A stretch of 64,000 bases of DNA, taken from the NCBI RefSeq assembly GCF_900101905.1, contig NZ_FNAJ01000002.1:310001-374000 (forward strand). The letters run 5' to 3'. The stretch comes from Myxococcus virescens. GTDB taxonomy: Bacteria > Myxococcota > Myxococcia > Myxococcales > Myxococcaceae. The notes beneath the pieces are model-generated. The model did no database searches, had not been told where the DNA came from, and saw nothing but the letters and a program-made list of their open reading frames with translations. The position numbers were made by a program, and so were the translations under genes. Shown in pieces: positions 9,271-19,586 of the stretch; position 1 is the first letter of the stretch, and every line of letters starts with the position of its first letter.

Positions 9271-9479
9271 CCTGGACCCACGGCGAATCGTGCGCCCCGA
9301 CGCGACCGGGGGGGGCCGGTGGTGGTGCTCCAGGACGAAAGACAGACGCGTGCGAGGGTGAAAGACCACGCCATGCGTTGGTGGAAGACATAACGATGGG
9401 TTCAGGCGGCGCTGCGAGGGGTTGAAGCGTCAGCGGGCCTGGAGTGGCGCAGGCGCCCGGGCGTACTGTCCCGGGCGGC

Positions 9480-10214
9480 ATGCGCACACTCCATGGACTC
9501 AGTTACTCGCCCTGGACGGAGAAGACCCGTTGGGCGTTGGACCACCACCGTGTCGCCTATCGCTACCGCGAACACCTGCCGCTCATCGGCGAGCCGCTGC
9601 TGCGCTGGCGTACGCCGCGTGGCGTGCGGCCCGCCGTTCCCTTGCTCATCGACGAGGGCGAGGCCTTTCCCGGCTCGTTCGTCATCGCGCGGCGCGCGGA
9701 GGAGCTGGGGCAGGGGGAGCCACTCTTTCCCGCCGCGGACCTCCCGGTGATTCAGCGCTGGGAGGACGACAGCGAGCAGGTGCTCTCCGCGGCGCGCGCC
9801 AAGGTGGTAGCGGCGTTGCTGGAGAGTCGTCAGGCCCAGGTGGAGAGCCTTCCCGCCTTCCTGCCCGCGGGGCTCCGGTCGGTCCTGGCACCGTCCGCGA
9901 GGCTGGGCGCGCGCTTCGTGGCCCGCAAGCACCAGGCTCCCGTGGACATCGCCGCCGCCGTCCATGAGAAGGTCATCCCCACGCTGGAGCGCCTGCGTGA
10001 AGCCCTGGGCGGCCGGGACTACCTGCTGTCGCGCTTCAGCTACGCGGACATCACGGCCGCGCTGATGCTCCAGTTCGTGAGGGCGGTGGACGACGGCTAC
10101 CTTCCCCTGGGGCCTGGGACGCGAGCGGTGTGGAGCGACGCGGCGCTCGCCGCCCGCTTCCCGGACCTGCTCGAGTGGCGGGACGGCCTCTACGCGAAGC
10201 ACCGCCGCCCCTGA
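9480..10214 (+). CDS. Glutathione S-transferase family protein
   Basis: About 244 residues. The N-terminal thioredoxin-like domain begins 'LHGLSYSPWTEKTRWALDH', with the Ser-Pro-Trp motif where the glutathione-activating residue lies. It runs to 'VPLLIDEGEAFPGSFVIAR', which holds the cis-proline and the glutamate/serine glutathione-binding positions. The C-terminal helical domain contains 'SRFSYADITAALMLQFVRA', the N-capping box-like motif of GSTs. The start is ATG 9480; upstream in-frame codons read as non-coding. About 200 bases before it contain no feature I recognise. Confidence 0.88.
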   Translation: MRTLHGLSYSPWTEKTRWALDHHRVAYRYREHLPLIGEPLLRWRTPRGVRPAVPLLIDEGEAFPGSFVIARRAEELGQGEPLFPAADLPVIQRWEDDSEQVLSAARAKVVAALLESRQAQVESLPAFLPAGLRSVLAPSARLGARFVARKHQAPVDIAAAVHEKVIPTLERLREALGGRDYLLSRFSYADITAALMLQFVRAVDDGYLPLGPGTRAVWSDAALAARFPDLLEWRDGLYAKHRRP

Positions 10215-10258
10215 ACCACGCGCGCGCGGACCTGCCAGACAGCACCCTGAAACGCGAA

Positions 10259-10289
10259 ACGGCGCCAGCCTCGTGAGAGGTGGCGCCGT
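10259..10289. terminator. Bidirectional hairpin between convergent GST and mreB genes
   Basis: ACGGCGCCA at 10259-10267 pairs with TGGCGCCGT at 10281-10289. Inside it, CCTC-GTGA-GAGG makes a second stem with one bulged base. The hairpin sits between two gene ends, so it can terminate both. There is no long T-tract. Confidence 0.6.
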
Positions 10290-10308
10290 GGAGCCGAAGC
10301 CCGGAGGC

Positions 10309-12064
<1,756 letters not shown>

Positions 12065-12211
12065 TTCGGAAAGCTAAGGCTGCCCCGCAGAAGGGGCACT
12101 CCCGCCCCCTGGGGTCGGTGCTGGCCGCCTGCCTCGGCTGTGCCATGGCGGACGGTGTGCCTGTCCCCAGGGGGACTCCAACTCGGACGACACGGGCCCA
12201 CACGCCCAGGA

Positions 12212-12228
12212 GCCCGCCCAGGGCGGGC
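12212..12228. terminator. GC hairpin after the 11-mer repeat protein gene
   Basis: GCCCGCC (12212-12218) and GGCGGGC (12222-12228) form a seven-base stem with a three-base loop, just past the stop of the minus-strand gene at 12249. It lacks a T-tract, so factor-independent termination would be weak. Confidence 0.35.
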
Positions 12229-12248
12229 GGGCCCCCGACAGCGCCGGC

Positions 12249-14225
12249 TCAGCCCGGGATGCCGGCCGACCAGCGCTGCGTGAGGTACAGCTCGGCGAGC
12301 TGGGCCGCGTTGAGGTCCTGCGACTCGCCCGCGTAGGTGCGCTCGGTGGACAGGCCCACCTCGCCGCCGCCCACGCCCGCGTGGACGCCCACGCCAAAGT
12401 CGCCGGTGACCTTGTGCTTGTCCTGGACGGTGGCCTTGATTTCGACCTTGTCCTTGAGCTGGTTCAGCGCCTGGCCCACGTCGCCCCGGGCGATGCTGCC
12501 GAAGGCGCCGCTGGTGGCGATGTCGTTGATGTTGCCGCTGATTTCCGCCTTCACCTCGCGGCCCGTCGCGCCGCCCAGGCCCAGCGCGGACGCGTTGGCC
12601 TGACGCGAGTCGGTCAGCGTCAGCTTGGCCTCATGGGTGTCACGCACGCTGGCGCCAATCTCGCGAGCGGTGCCCTTCGGGTCCTTGATGAAGTCGGTCG
12701 GGTTGAAGCCCTCGGGCAGCTCCACGCTCTGCTCCAGCTCCACGCCGAGCGAACCGGACACCCCCGCGGATGCGTTGGTGGGCAGCGACACGGAGTCCCC
12801 GCCACCGGTGGGGATGCCCACGCCCGCGGACGCGCTGGCGTTGGCGTTGATTTCGAGGCTCTGCTTGAGGGTCAGCTTCTGGGGCTTGCCGCCCTCCATC
12901 TCGATGCGGGCCGTGGTGCTCTGGTTGACTCCGGCACTCGCGCCGGCGCCCGCGCTGATGGCCTCCGGCAGGCCCTTCATGCCCAGCTCGGCGTTGACGC
13001 TGGCCTCGGCGCCCAGCTTGAACTCCACGGCGCTCATGTTCTTCGTCAGGCCCGCCAGGTCCGACAGCGGATCCCCAAGGACGTGGTTCACGCCGGCGCC
13101 CAGCACGGGGTTGCTCGCGGTGGCGCCCGCGGTGGCGGTGGAGGCCGCGATGATGCGGGTGGCGTTCTTGGCCTCCTCGGCCGTGTCGAACTTGAACTCC
13201 ACCGTGGCCCCGGCGGTGCCGAAGGCCTCCGCGCCCGCGTCCGCCGCGCCCTTGGCGCCCAGCTTGGCCGCGACGCCCGCGCCCACCTCGCCGGTGACGG
13301 ACACCGTGTAGCCGCCGCCCTCTTCCTCACTGCGGCTGACGCCCAGGGTGCCCTTCACCTTGCCGGCCAGCGTGGCGCCGTTGGCCTCGGCGTAGAGGCT
13401 GATGGAGGTGCTCTCACCCGGCTTGAGCTGGTCCACCTGCCGGTTGAGGTTGACCGCGTCGCCAATGGCCCGGGCCGTGTCCACCGGGTCCCGCACCACG
13501 TCCGCGGTGCCCTGGAGCGCCCCGCCGATGATGTCGTTGGTGATGCCCTGCAGGGGGTTGAGCGTGGGCGCGTCCTGGATGGCCCGGCCCGCCACGTCCA
13601 GGCCGTCCGCGGCGATGTCGGTCGCCTTGTCGAGCACCGGGCCCGCCCGCTCCGCCGCATCCTTGAGGACATTGCCCAGGCCATTCGCGGTGACGGCGGC
13701 CGCGGTGCCCGTGGCGCTCAGCGTGCGCTGGGTCGCGGTGCGGCCCGCCTCGAACACGTCACCGGCGGCGTTGCGCACGTTGCCCGCCGCGTCCTGCACC
13801 CGGTCCTTGGTTCCTTCGACGACGTTCTGCGTCGCGTTGGCCACGCCGCCCACGACGTTCTTGGTGGCGTTGGCCACGCCGCCCACGGCGTCACCGGCCT
13901 TGTCCTTGGCGCCCTCGACGACGTTCTGCGTCGCGTTGGCCACGCCACCCACGACGTTCTTGGTGGCGTTGGCCACGCCGCCCACGGCGTCACCGGCCTT
14001 GTCCTTGGCGCCCTCGAAGACGTCCCGGGCCCGCTCCTGGGCCGCGTTGGAGACCTTCTCCTTGGCCTCCTGCGCCTTGGCCGCCGCCTGCTCCGCGGCC
14101 TCCGCGGCCTTGCGCGCCGCCGCCTCCGCCGCGCGCCGGGCCGCCTCCGCCGCACGCTTCGCCGCGGCCTCGGCGGCCCGCTTCGCCGCGTCCGCCGCTC
14201 CGCCAATCAGTTTTCCGATTCCCAT
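12249..14225 (-). CDS. Large protein with amphipathic 11-residue repeats, unknown function
   Basis: 658 residues, no catalytic motif. Residues ~10-60 are an Ala/Lys/Glu helix of 'AAKRAAEAAR' type. Residues 71-169 fall into nine consecutive 11-residue units: 'EGAKDKAGDAV', 'GGVANATKNVV', 'GGVANATQNVV', the same three again, then 'EGTKDRVQDAA' and two diverged units. This 11-mer periodicity is the pattern of group-3 LEA proteins and alpha-synuclein, which form 11/3 amphipathic helices on membranes or when dried. Residues ~230-640 are a repetitive Ala/Gly/Ser/Thr-rich, probably beta-rich region with alternating 'KVKGTLGVSRS', 'GEVGAGVAAKLGAKG' strands. There is no signal peptide or transmembrane helix. 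The start ATG 14225 is followed by 'GIGKLIGGAADAA'. A stress-protection or surface role is inference only. Confidence 0.8.
   Translation of the reverse strand: MGIGKLIGGAADAAKRAAEAAAKRAAEAARRAAEAAARKAAEAAEQAAAKAQEAKEKVSNAAQERARDVFEGAKDKAGDAVGGVANATKNVVGGVANATQNVVEGAKDKAGDAVGGVANATKNVVGGVANATQNVVEGTKDRVQDAAGNVRNAAGDVFEAGRTATQRTLSATGTAAAVTANGLGNVLKDAAERAGPVLDKATDIAADGLDVAGRAIQDAPTLNPLQGITNDIIGGALQGTADVVRDPVDTARAIGDAVNLNRQVDQLKPGESTSISLYAEANGATLAGKVKGTLGVSRSEEEGGGYTVSVTGEVGAGVAAKLGAKGAADAGAEAFGTAGATVEFKFDTAEEAKNATRIIAASTATAGATASNPVLGAGVNHVLGDPLSDLAGLTKNMSAVEFKLGAEASVNAELGMKGLPEAISAGAGASAGVNQSTTARIEMEGGKPQKLTLKQSLEINANASASAGVGIPTGGGDSVSLPTNASAGVSGSLGVELEQSVELPEGFNPTDFIKDPKGTAREIGASVRDTHEAKLTLTDSRQANASALGLGGATGREVKAEISGNINDIATSGAFGSIARGDVGQALNQLKDKVEIKATVQDKHKVTGDFGVGVHAGVGGGEVGLSTERTYAGESQDLNAAQLAELYLTQRWSAGIPG
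13818..14015 (-). repeat. Two tandem 99-bp direct repeats inside the 11-mer repeat gene
   Basis: Bases 13917-14015 and 13818-13916 encode identical 33-residue blocks (residues 71-103 and 104-136), each of three 11-residue units. The near identity at DNA level points to recent duplication, so copy number may vary between strains. Confidence 0.85.
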
Positions 14226-14555
14226 GGGGGCTTCCTTCTCCAGGCTGTCACGGCCGTGGGTCGTCTCGCGGGGGCGGGACGCGGCGCGTGCGCGCTTCAG
14301 GGTGTGGTGCCGGCTGGGGCCTTGTGGCGGGCCAGCCGAAGCCCTCAGCAGTGTCGAGTCTTGAAAGCAGGCATGGACGATTCCTGCCCTTTAGAAAGAG
14401 CGGGTACGCTGTGAGGGCTGCGGGGATTCTCAGGAAATGAGGCGGAAGAGTTTCGTCGGCGCGGCAGAAACCTGGCCGCCGAGCGCTGGATTGGCGTTTT
14501 CCCGCCGCGGGGGAGCGCTTTACTGGGTGGCACCCGCGTAATACAGGAGAAGCGG
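14226..14555. other. 330-base divergent intergenic region
   Basis: Separates the minus-strand repeat-protein gene and the plus-strand secreted-protein gene. It must hold both promoters, but I see no convincing -35/-10 pair, dyad or small reading frame. The plus-strand gene's ribosome site AGGAG is at 14545-14549. Confidence 0.5.
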
Positions 14556-15062
14556 ATGTGCCCCGCGAGCCCGACAGCCCCGCTATCCCCACCCGGGCGA
14601 CGCGCGCGCGGGATGCTGCTGGCCATCGCCCTGGGCACGGCGCTTGCGTCCGTGCCGGGGATCAACGCGCTGGAATGGGTGGTGGCCGCCGAGGCCCACG
14701 CCGAGTACGGGCCCTCTGAGAGAAACGGCGCGCGGGTGGACCGGCGCGGCGTGGCCTTCGTGGGCAAGCGCACCCGCCAGTTGCGCTGTGGGCGCCTGGC
14801 TGGGGTGGGGAGCGACACCTGGGCCGCGGTGATGAGCGCCTCGGCCGGGGTGAAGACGAAACCGACCCTGGGCCGGGTACGAGAGTCCTTCCAGCCGGGC
14901 TTCCATGAAGCCCACCGTCAGGCTCGAGAACGGCGGCGGGCCGTTGCCACCGACACCGTCCGGCTGCTGCGCTCCGCGGCCCGGATGGTGCGAGCAGGCA
15001 ACGCCGGTGACCGGCCGACGCTCGTCACCCAGTCGTTGCGCGGGCCTCCCGGGCGCGGCTGA
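14556..15062 (+). CDS. Small hypothetical exported protein
   Basis: 168 residues. ATG 14556 has a clear AGGAG at 14545-14549. A hydrophobic segment at residues ~20-45 ('MLLAIALGTALASVPGINA', ending near 'AEAHAEYG') looks like a signal peptide with a long basic n-region, or a membrane anchor. The rest is Arg-rich without recognisable domains; 'RQARERRRAVATDTVRLLRS' is probably a helix. Third positions are strongly GC-biased, as in real genes here. I do not recognise the family. It is probably monocistronic. Confidence 0.55.
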   Translation: MCPASPTAPLSPPGRRARGMLLAIALGTALASVPGINALEWVVAAEAHAEYGPSERNGARVDRRGVAFVGKRTRQLRCGRLAGVGSDTWAAVMSASAGVKTKPTLGRVRESFQPGFHEAHRQARERRRAVATDTVRLLRSAARMVRAGNAGDRPTLVTQSLRGPPGRG

Positions 15063-15201
15063 AGACTTCGCTCGGAGTCGGGCCGGCGGGTAACGCGCCT
15101 GCCTTCTTTGTTTCCTCCCGCATGATGCGCGGTCCGACGCATACCGCCGGGCCGGGCCGAACCTCAATCTTCCGCTAGGTTGTTTTTTTCGAGGTGTACC
15201 G

Positions 15202-17301
15202 ATGCATGGAGCCCACGAGGTCCTCCAAGCCATTGCCGTCGTCCTGTGCGTCGCGGCAGTGACGACGGTCCTCTTCCAGAAGCTTCGCCAGCCCGTGGTG
15301 CTGGGCTACATCCTGGCCGGCCTCGTCGTCGGCCCGTACCTGCCGATTCCGCTCGTCGCCAACCCGGAGGTGGTGACGACGCTCTCGGAGCTGGGCGTCA
15401 TCCTCCTGATGTTCTCGTTGGGGTTGGAGTTCAGCCTCCGCAAGCTGTTCGCCGTGGGCCCCACGGCGGGTGTCACCGCCGTCATCCAATGCAGCATCAT
15501 GATTTGGCTGGGCTTCGTGGTGGGGCGCGCCTTCGGGTGGACCACCCTGGAGAGCCTCTTCACGGGCGCGCTCATCTCCGTGTCCAGCACCACCATCATC
15601 GCCAAGGCCTTCGACGAGCAGAACATCCGGGGCCGGCTGCGGGAGCTGGTGGTGGGCGTCCTCATCGTCGAGGACCTCATCGCCGTCCTCCTGATGGCGA
15701 CGCTGACGGCCATCTCCTCCGGCACCGGCCTGTCCGTGGGGGAGCTGTCGTTGACGACGGGCCGCCTGGTGGCGTTCCTCGTCGGGCTGGTGGTGGTGGG
15801 GCTGTTCATCATCCCCCGCGCGGTGCGCTACGTGGTGAAGCTCAACAAGCCGGAGACGACCCTGGTCGCCAGCGTGGGCATCTGCTTCGCGGTGGCGCTG
15901 CTGGCGCAGGCCTTCGGGTATTCGGTGGCGCTGGGGGCCTTCCTGGCGGGCTCGCTGGTGGCGGAGTCCGGCGAGGAGAAGGTGGTGGAGCACCTGGTGC
16001 AGCCGGTGAAGGACATCTTCGCGGCCATCTTCTTCGTGTCCGTGGGCATGCTCATCAACCCGGCGCTCATCGCGGAGCACTGGGCCGCCATCCTGGTGCT
16101 CACGGTCGTGGTCATCGTTGGCAAGCTCTTCAGCGTGACGCTGGGCGCGTTCCTCACGGGGCACAGCACCCGGACCTCCGTGCAGGCGGGCATGAGCCTG
16201 GCGCAGATTGGCGAGTTCTCCTTCATCATCGCGGGCCTGGGCCTGTCGCTGAAGGCCACGGGCAACTTCATCTACCCGGTGGCGGTGGCCGTCTCCGCGA
16301 TTACGACGCTCACGACGCCCCTGCTGATTCGCGTGTCGGGGCCGGTGGCCAGCTATGTGGACCGCAAGCTGCCCAAGCCGCTGCAGACGTTCGCGACGTT
16401 GTACGGCACCTGGGTCGAGCGGCTGCGCGACGCGCCCCGGCGCCAGACGTTCGGGGCCTCGGTGCGGCGGCTGGCGCGGTTGATGGTGCTGGACGCCGTG
16501 CTGCTGATTGTCCTGGTGATTGGCACGTCGTTGACGGCGGGCAAGCTGGGCTCCCTCATCGAGCAGCGGCTGGGCATCGATGAGAACCTGTCCCGCTACA
16601 TCATCCTGGGCGGCGCGGTGCTGCTCTCCATCCCGTTCCTGGTGGGCGTGGTGCAGGTGGCGCGCCGGTTGGGCGAGGAGCTGGCGGAGGCGGCGCTGCC
16701 CGGGCGGAAGGACGGGCGGGTGGACCTGGCGGCGGCGCCCCGGCGCGTGCTGCTGGTGACGCTGCAACTGGGCATCATCCTGCTGGTGAGCGTGCCCGTG
16801 GTGGCGATTACGCAGCCCTTCCTCCGGGGCGCCATGGGCCCGCTCGTCGTGCTGGCCCTGATTGGTGCGCTGGGCGTGACGTTCTGGCGAGGCGCCACCA
16901 ACCTGCACGGCCACGTCCGCGCGGGCGCGCAGGTCATCGTGGAGGCGCTGGCGGCGCAGTCCCACTCGCGAGAGCCGGGCGCGGATGAGCACGCGCTGGA
17001 CCACGTCTCCAAGGTGCTCCCGGGCCTGGGCGAGCCCGTGCCCGTGCGGCTGGAGGCCTCCAGTCCCGCGGCGGGGAAGACGCTGGCCGAGGTGAACCTC
17101 CGCGGCCTCACGGGGGCCACGGTGCTGGCCATCCGGCGCGGGGACTCGAGCGTGTCCGTGCCGTCCGCGCAGGAGGTGCTGCAGCCGGGTGACGTGCTGG
17201 CGCTGACGGGCACGCAGGACGCGGTGGAGGCCGCCAAGAGCCTGCTCACCGGCGCACCGGCGCCCGCCTCGGAGCCGGAGCCGACGGGCGCCCAGGTGTA
17301 G
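15202..17301 (+). CDS. KefB-type CPA2 monovalent cation:proton antiporter with TrkA-C domain
   Basis: A 699-residue inner-membrane antiporter exchanging K+ or Na+ for H+. Residues ~5-390 are the Na/H exchanger domain of the CPA2 family: 'FQKLRQPVVLGYILAGLVVG' is the first motif, and 'SVSSTTIIAKAFDE' plus 'GVLIVEDLIAVLL' include the ion-binding Asp in the unwound helix. 'IFFVSVGM' and 'AQIGEFSFIIA' follow. Residues ~430-580 contain extra helices and a linker. The C-terminal ~610-690 is a TrkA-C (RCK-C) domain ('SPAAGKTLAEVNLRGLTGA', 'LQPGDVLALTGTQDAVEAA') for ligand gating. There is no full RCK-N nucleotide-binding domain, which differs from KefB/KefC. Confidence 0.93.
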   Translation: MHGAHEVLQAIAVVLCVAAVTTVLFQKLRQPVVLGYILAGLVVGPYLPIPLVANPEVVTTLSELGVILLMFSLGLEFSLRKLFAVGPTAGVTAVIQCSIMIWLGFVVGRAFGWTTLESLFTGALISVSSTTIIAKAFDEQNIRGRLRELVVGVLIVEDLIAVLLMATLTAISSGTGLSVGELSLTTGRLVAFLVGLVVVGLFIIPRAVRYVVKLNKPETTLVASVGICFAVALLAQAFGYSVALGAFLAGSLVAESGEEKVVEHLVQPVKDIFAAIFFVSVGMLINPALIAEHWAAILVLTVVVIVGKLFSVTLGAFLTGHSTRTSVQAGMSLAQIGEFSFIIAGLGLSLKATGNFIYPVAVAVSAITTLTTPLLIRVSGPVASYVDRKLPKPLQTFATLYGTWVERLRDAPRRQTFGASVRRLARLMVLDAVLLIVLVIGTSLTAGKLGSLIEQRLGIDENLSRYIILGGAVLLSIPFLVGVVQVARRLGEELAEAALPGRKDGRVDLAAAPRRVLLVTLQLGIILLVSVPVVAITQPFLRGAMGPLVVLALIGALGVTFWRGATNLHGHVRAGAQVIVEALAAQSHSREPGADEHALDHVSKVLPGLGEPVPVRLEASSPAAGKTLAEVNLRGLTGATVLAIRRGDSSVSVPSAQEVLQPGDVLALTGTQDAVEAAKSLLTGAPAPASEPEPTGAQV

Positions 17302-17310
17302 GGACACGGG

Positions 17311-17340
17311 CCTGGGGGCGGCGTACGCTCCGCCCCCGGG
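17311..17340. terminator. Bidirectional terminator-like hairpin between convergent genes
   Basis: CCTGGGGGCGG (17311-17321) pairs with CCGCCCCCGGG (17330-17340), eleven pairs with one G-U, loop of eight. It fills the gap between the antiporter stop and the stop of the convergent glycosyltransferase. Confidence 0.7.
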
Positions 17341-17342
17341 GC

Positions 17343-18095
17343 CTACCGCTTCACGCTGTACTTGGCGATGGCGTAGAGGGCGCGGACGCCGTCCTTCCAG
17401 CCAATCTTCTTGCCCTCTTCGTAAGTGCGCCCGTGGTAGCTGATGGGCACCTCGAAGACGCGCCAGCGGCCACGGGCCACCTTGGCGGTGATTTCCGGCT
17501 CGAAGCCGAAGCGGTCCTCCTCCACCTGCACGGAGCGCAGCACCTCGGCGCGGAAGGCCTTGTAGCAGGTCTCCATGTCGGTGAGGTTCAGGCCGCTGGT
17601 CATGTTGGACAGCGTGGTGAGCACGTTGTTCAGCACGGTGTGCCAGTAATAGAGGACGCGCCGGGGCGTGCCGGTGAAGCGGCTGCCGAAGACGACGTCC
17701 GCGACCCCGTCGATGATGGGCTGGATGACGTTGGGGATGTCGCGCGGGTCGTATTCCAGGTCCGCGTCCTGGACGATGATGATGTCACCCGTGGCTTCGG
17801 TGAAGCCTCGCCGCAGCGCCGCGCCCTTGCCCTGGTTCTTCTCCTGGAAGAGGACGCGCACCTCGTTGCGATTGCGCGGTGTACCGCCCAACAGGCCCAC
17901 GCCCTGCTCCTGAAGCTGGCGCAGGAATTCGCGGCTGCCGTCCTTGGAGCAGTCGTCGATGAGGACGAGCTCCTTCGGGAAGTCGACGGCGACGCAGCGG
18001 CGCAGCAGTTCGGCGAGGGTGGGAATCTCGTTGTAGACGGGGATGACGAGTGAGACGAGCATGGCGTTTTGCGGCTGTACCGCATTTTGCGTCAC
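17343..18095 (-). CDS. Family 2 glycosyltransferase (dolichol-phosphate-mannose synthase type)
   Basis: About 250 residues. The GT-A fold is shown by 'SLVIPVYNEIPTLAELLRR' (nucleotide-binding start), 'ELVLIDDCSKDGSREFL', 'NQGKGAALRRGFTEATGDI' and the metal-binding DxD region 'IIVQDADLEYDPRD'. 'TDMETCYKAFRAEVL' and 'RFGFEPEITAKVAR' are typical of DPM1-like enzymes that transfer a sugar from a nucleotide donor to polyprenyl phosphate. There is no membrane helix, so it is probably a cytoplasmic or peripheral enzyme. Starts at GTG 18113, GTG 18095 and ATG 18062 are all possible; I prefer 18095 for its AGAAGG upstream. It follows the PLP decarboxylase by ~50 bases, so the two may be cotranscribed. 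Confidence 0.9.
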   Translation of the reverse strand: MTQNAVQPQNAMLVSLVIPVYNEIPTLAELLRRCVAVDFPKELVLIDDCSKDGSREFLRQLQEQGVGLLGGTPRNRNEVRVLFQEKNQGKGAALRRGFTEATGDIIIVQDADLEYDPRDIPNVIQPIIDGVADVVFGSRFTGTPRRVLYYWHTVLNNVLTTLSNMTSGLNLTDMETCYKAFRAEVLRSVQVEEDRFGFEPEITAKVARGRWRVFEVPISYHGRTYEEGKKIGWKDGVRALYAIAKYSVKR

Positions 18096-18143
18096 GGGGC
18101 GACCTTCTGGCACGGAAGGTGTGGGCCGGGTGGGGCGCGGCGT

Positions 18144-19586
18144 TCAGCGGAGCGCCGCGGCCCGGAGCGTGTCCATGAGGGCGTCCAGGTCCGCGTCGGT
18201 GGTGAGCGGGTTGATGAGGGTGACACGGAGATAGACGCCTCGGGGCAGCTTTGTCTGCACCAGGTAGAAATCTCCGCGAGTCACCAGGCGCTCGCGCAGC
18301 TTCGTCTGGAGGGTGTCCCACTGCTCGGCGGGGACGTGCGCGGGCGTGTGGCGGAAGCAGAGGATGTTGCACTCGGGCGGCACGGCGACCTCGAAGTCGC
18401 TGGCGGCGGCGAGGCGCTGGGCGAAGCGGCGGGTCTGCTCGTAGGACTCCGTCACCGCGTCGGAGAAGAGCCGGGTGCCCAGCACGGCGAGGCAGGCGTA
18501 CACCTTGAGGGCCATCATCTCCTTGGTGCACTCCAGGGTGCGCAGGGCCACGTCGCTCCAGGGGCGCTCCGCGTCGCCGTGGAAGATGTAGCTGGCCTCC
18601 TGGGAGAAGGACTCGAAGGAGCGGGCGCCATCGCGGAAGAGGACGGCCGTCACCAGCGCGGGCATCAGCAGCCCCTTGTGGGCGTCCCACACCACGGAGT
18701 CCGCCCGGTCGATGCCGCGCACGAGGTGCCGGTGGGCGGGGCTGAGGACGGCGGAGGCGCCGTGCGCGCCGTCGACGTGGAACCAGAGGCCGTGGCGTTC
18801 GCAGAAGTCGGCCACGGGTTCCAGTGGGTCGAAGGCGCCGGTGGCGGTGGAGCCGGCGTTGGCCACCACGGCGATGGGCTTGCGTCCCGCGCGCGTGGCG
18901 GAATCGAGCGCGGCGTCGAGTGCTTCGGGGCGCAGGCGGAAGTGTTCGTCCACGGGGACGGGCGTCACGCCGCCTTCGCCGAAGCCCATGATGCGGGTGG
19001 CGCGGGCGAGGCTGTAGTGCGTCGTCTGGGCGGCCAGCACGGTGAGGGGCGGGCCGGCGTGGGCGCCGCTGTTCCATGCGTCGTAGCCGGCCTTGGCCTG
19101 CCGCGCGGCGAGCAGGGCGGTGAGGTTGCCCAGGGAGCCGCCGGAGGTGAGCACGCCGTCGGTTGTTTCGGGCAGGCCGAGCCGCGCGGCCATCCAGCGC
19201 AGGACGTTGCGCTCCATGGCGGTGGAGACGGGGCCCATCTCGTATACGGCCATGCCGTTGTTGAGCAGGGAGGACACCGCGTCGCACAGGGCGGCCAGCG
19301 GCACGGGGGCCGTCACCTGGTGTCCCACGTAGCGTGGGTGGTGCAGGTGGTTGGAGCCGGAGAGCACGCGGGTGATGAGGTCCGCGAAGTCGCCCGTGGG
19401 CGCTTCGGGGAAGGCCGCGGCGAAGCGGTCCACGTTCACCGCGGGGGCAGCCCAGGGGAGCACGGGACCTTCGGCGCGGGTGGTGCGCGCGAGGTAGTCG
19501 GAGAGCATGTCCATCAGCTGGTGGGATTCACGGCGGAAGGTGTCAGCGTCGTAGGCGGCGGCGATTCGCGCTCGAAAGTCCGTCAT
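18144..19586 (-). CDS. Pyridoxal-phosphate-dependent group II decarboxylase
   Basis: 480 residues, the usual length for aromatic-amino-acid / diaminobutyrate / glutamate decarboxylases of group II. Seen motifs: 'GVLTSGGSLGNLTALLAAR' (PLP phosphate cup), 'FHVDGAHGASAVLSPAHRH' (Asp contacting the ring nitrogen) and 'SVVWDAHKGLLMPALVTAV' with the Schiff-base lysine. It releases CO2 from an amino acid. The substrate cannot be assigned, since the family includes L-2,4-diaminobutyrate, tyrosine, histidine and cysteine-sulfinate enzymes. The ATG start 19586 is preceded by ~190 bases shared with the divergent selenoprotein gene. Confidence 0.9.
   Translation of the reverse strand: MTDFRARIAAAYDADTFRRESHQLMDMLSDYLARTTRAEGPVLPWAAPAVNVDRFAAAFPEAPTGDFADLITRVLSGSNHLHHPRYVGHQVTAPVPLAALCDAVSSLLNNGMAVYEMGPVSTAMERNVLRWMAARLGLPETTDGVLTSGGSLGNLTALLAARQAKAGYDAWNSGAHAGPPLTVLAAQTTHYSLARATRIMGFGEGGVTPVPVDEHFRLRPEALDAALDSATRAGRKPIAVVANAGSTATGAFDPLEPVADFCERHGLWFHVDGAHGASAVLSPAHRHLVRGIDRADSVVWDAHKGLLMPALVTAVLFRDGARSFESFSQEASYIFHGDAERPWSDVALRTLECTKEMMALKVYACLAVLGTRLFSDAVTESYEQTRRFAQRLAAASDFEVAVPPECNILCFRHTPAHVPAEQWDTLQTKLRERLVTRGDFYLVQTKLPRGVYLRVTLINPLTTDADLDALMDTLRAAALR

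Noticed and set aside
13818-14015. Direct repeats as a CRISPR array
   Set aside because: The units are in-frame coding repeats with no unique spacers.
12381-14414. 677-codon open frame on the plus strand opposite the 11-mer repeat gene
   Set aside because: It is opposite a gene with clear repeat structure, and its translation is Gly/Arg/His/Val-rich with no domain, as expected of antisense frames in very GC-rich coding DNA.
15175-17307. 710-codon minus-strand frame opposite the KefB-type antiporter
   Set aside because: The plus-strand antiporter has unmistakable motifs; the antisense frame is His/Arg/Gln-rich shadow sequence.
17785-19287. 500-codon minus-strand frame across the GT2 gene and decarboxylase
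   Set aside because: It is a shifted frame of both genes, whose own frames carry full motifs.
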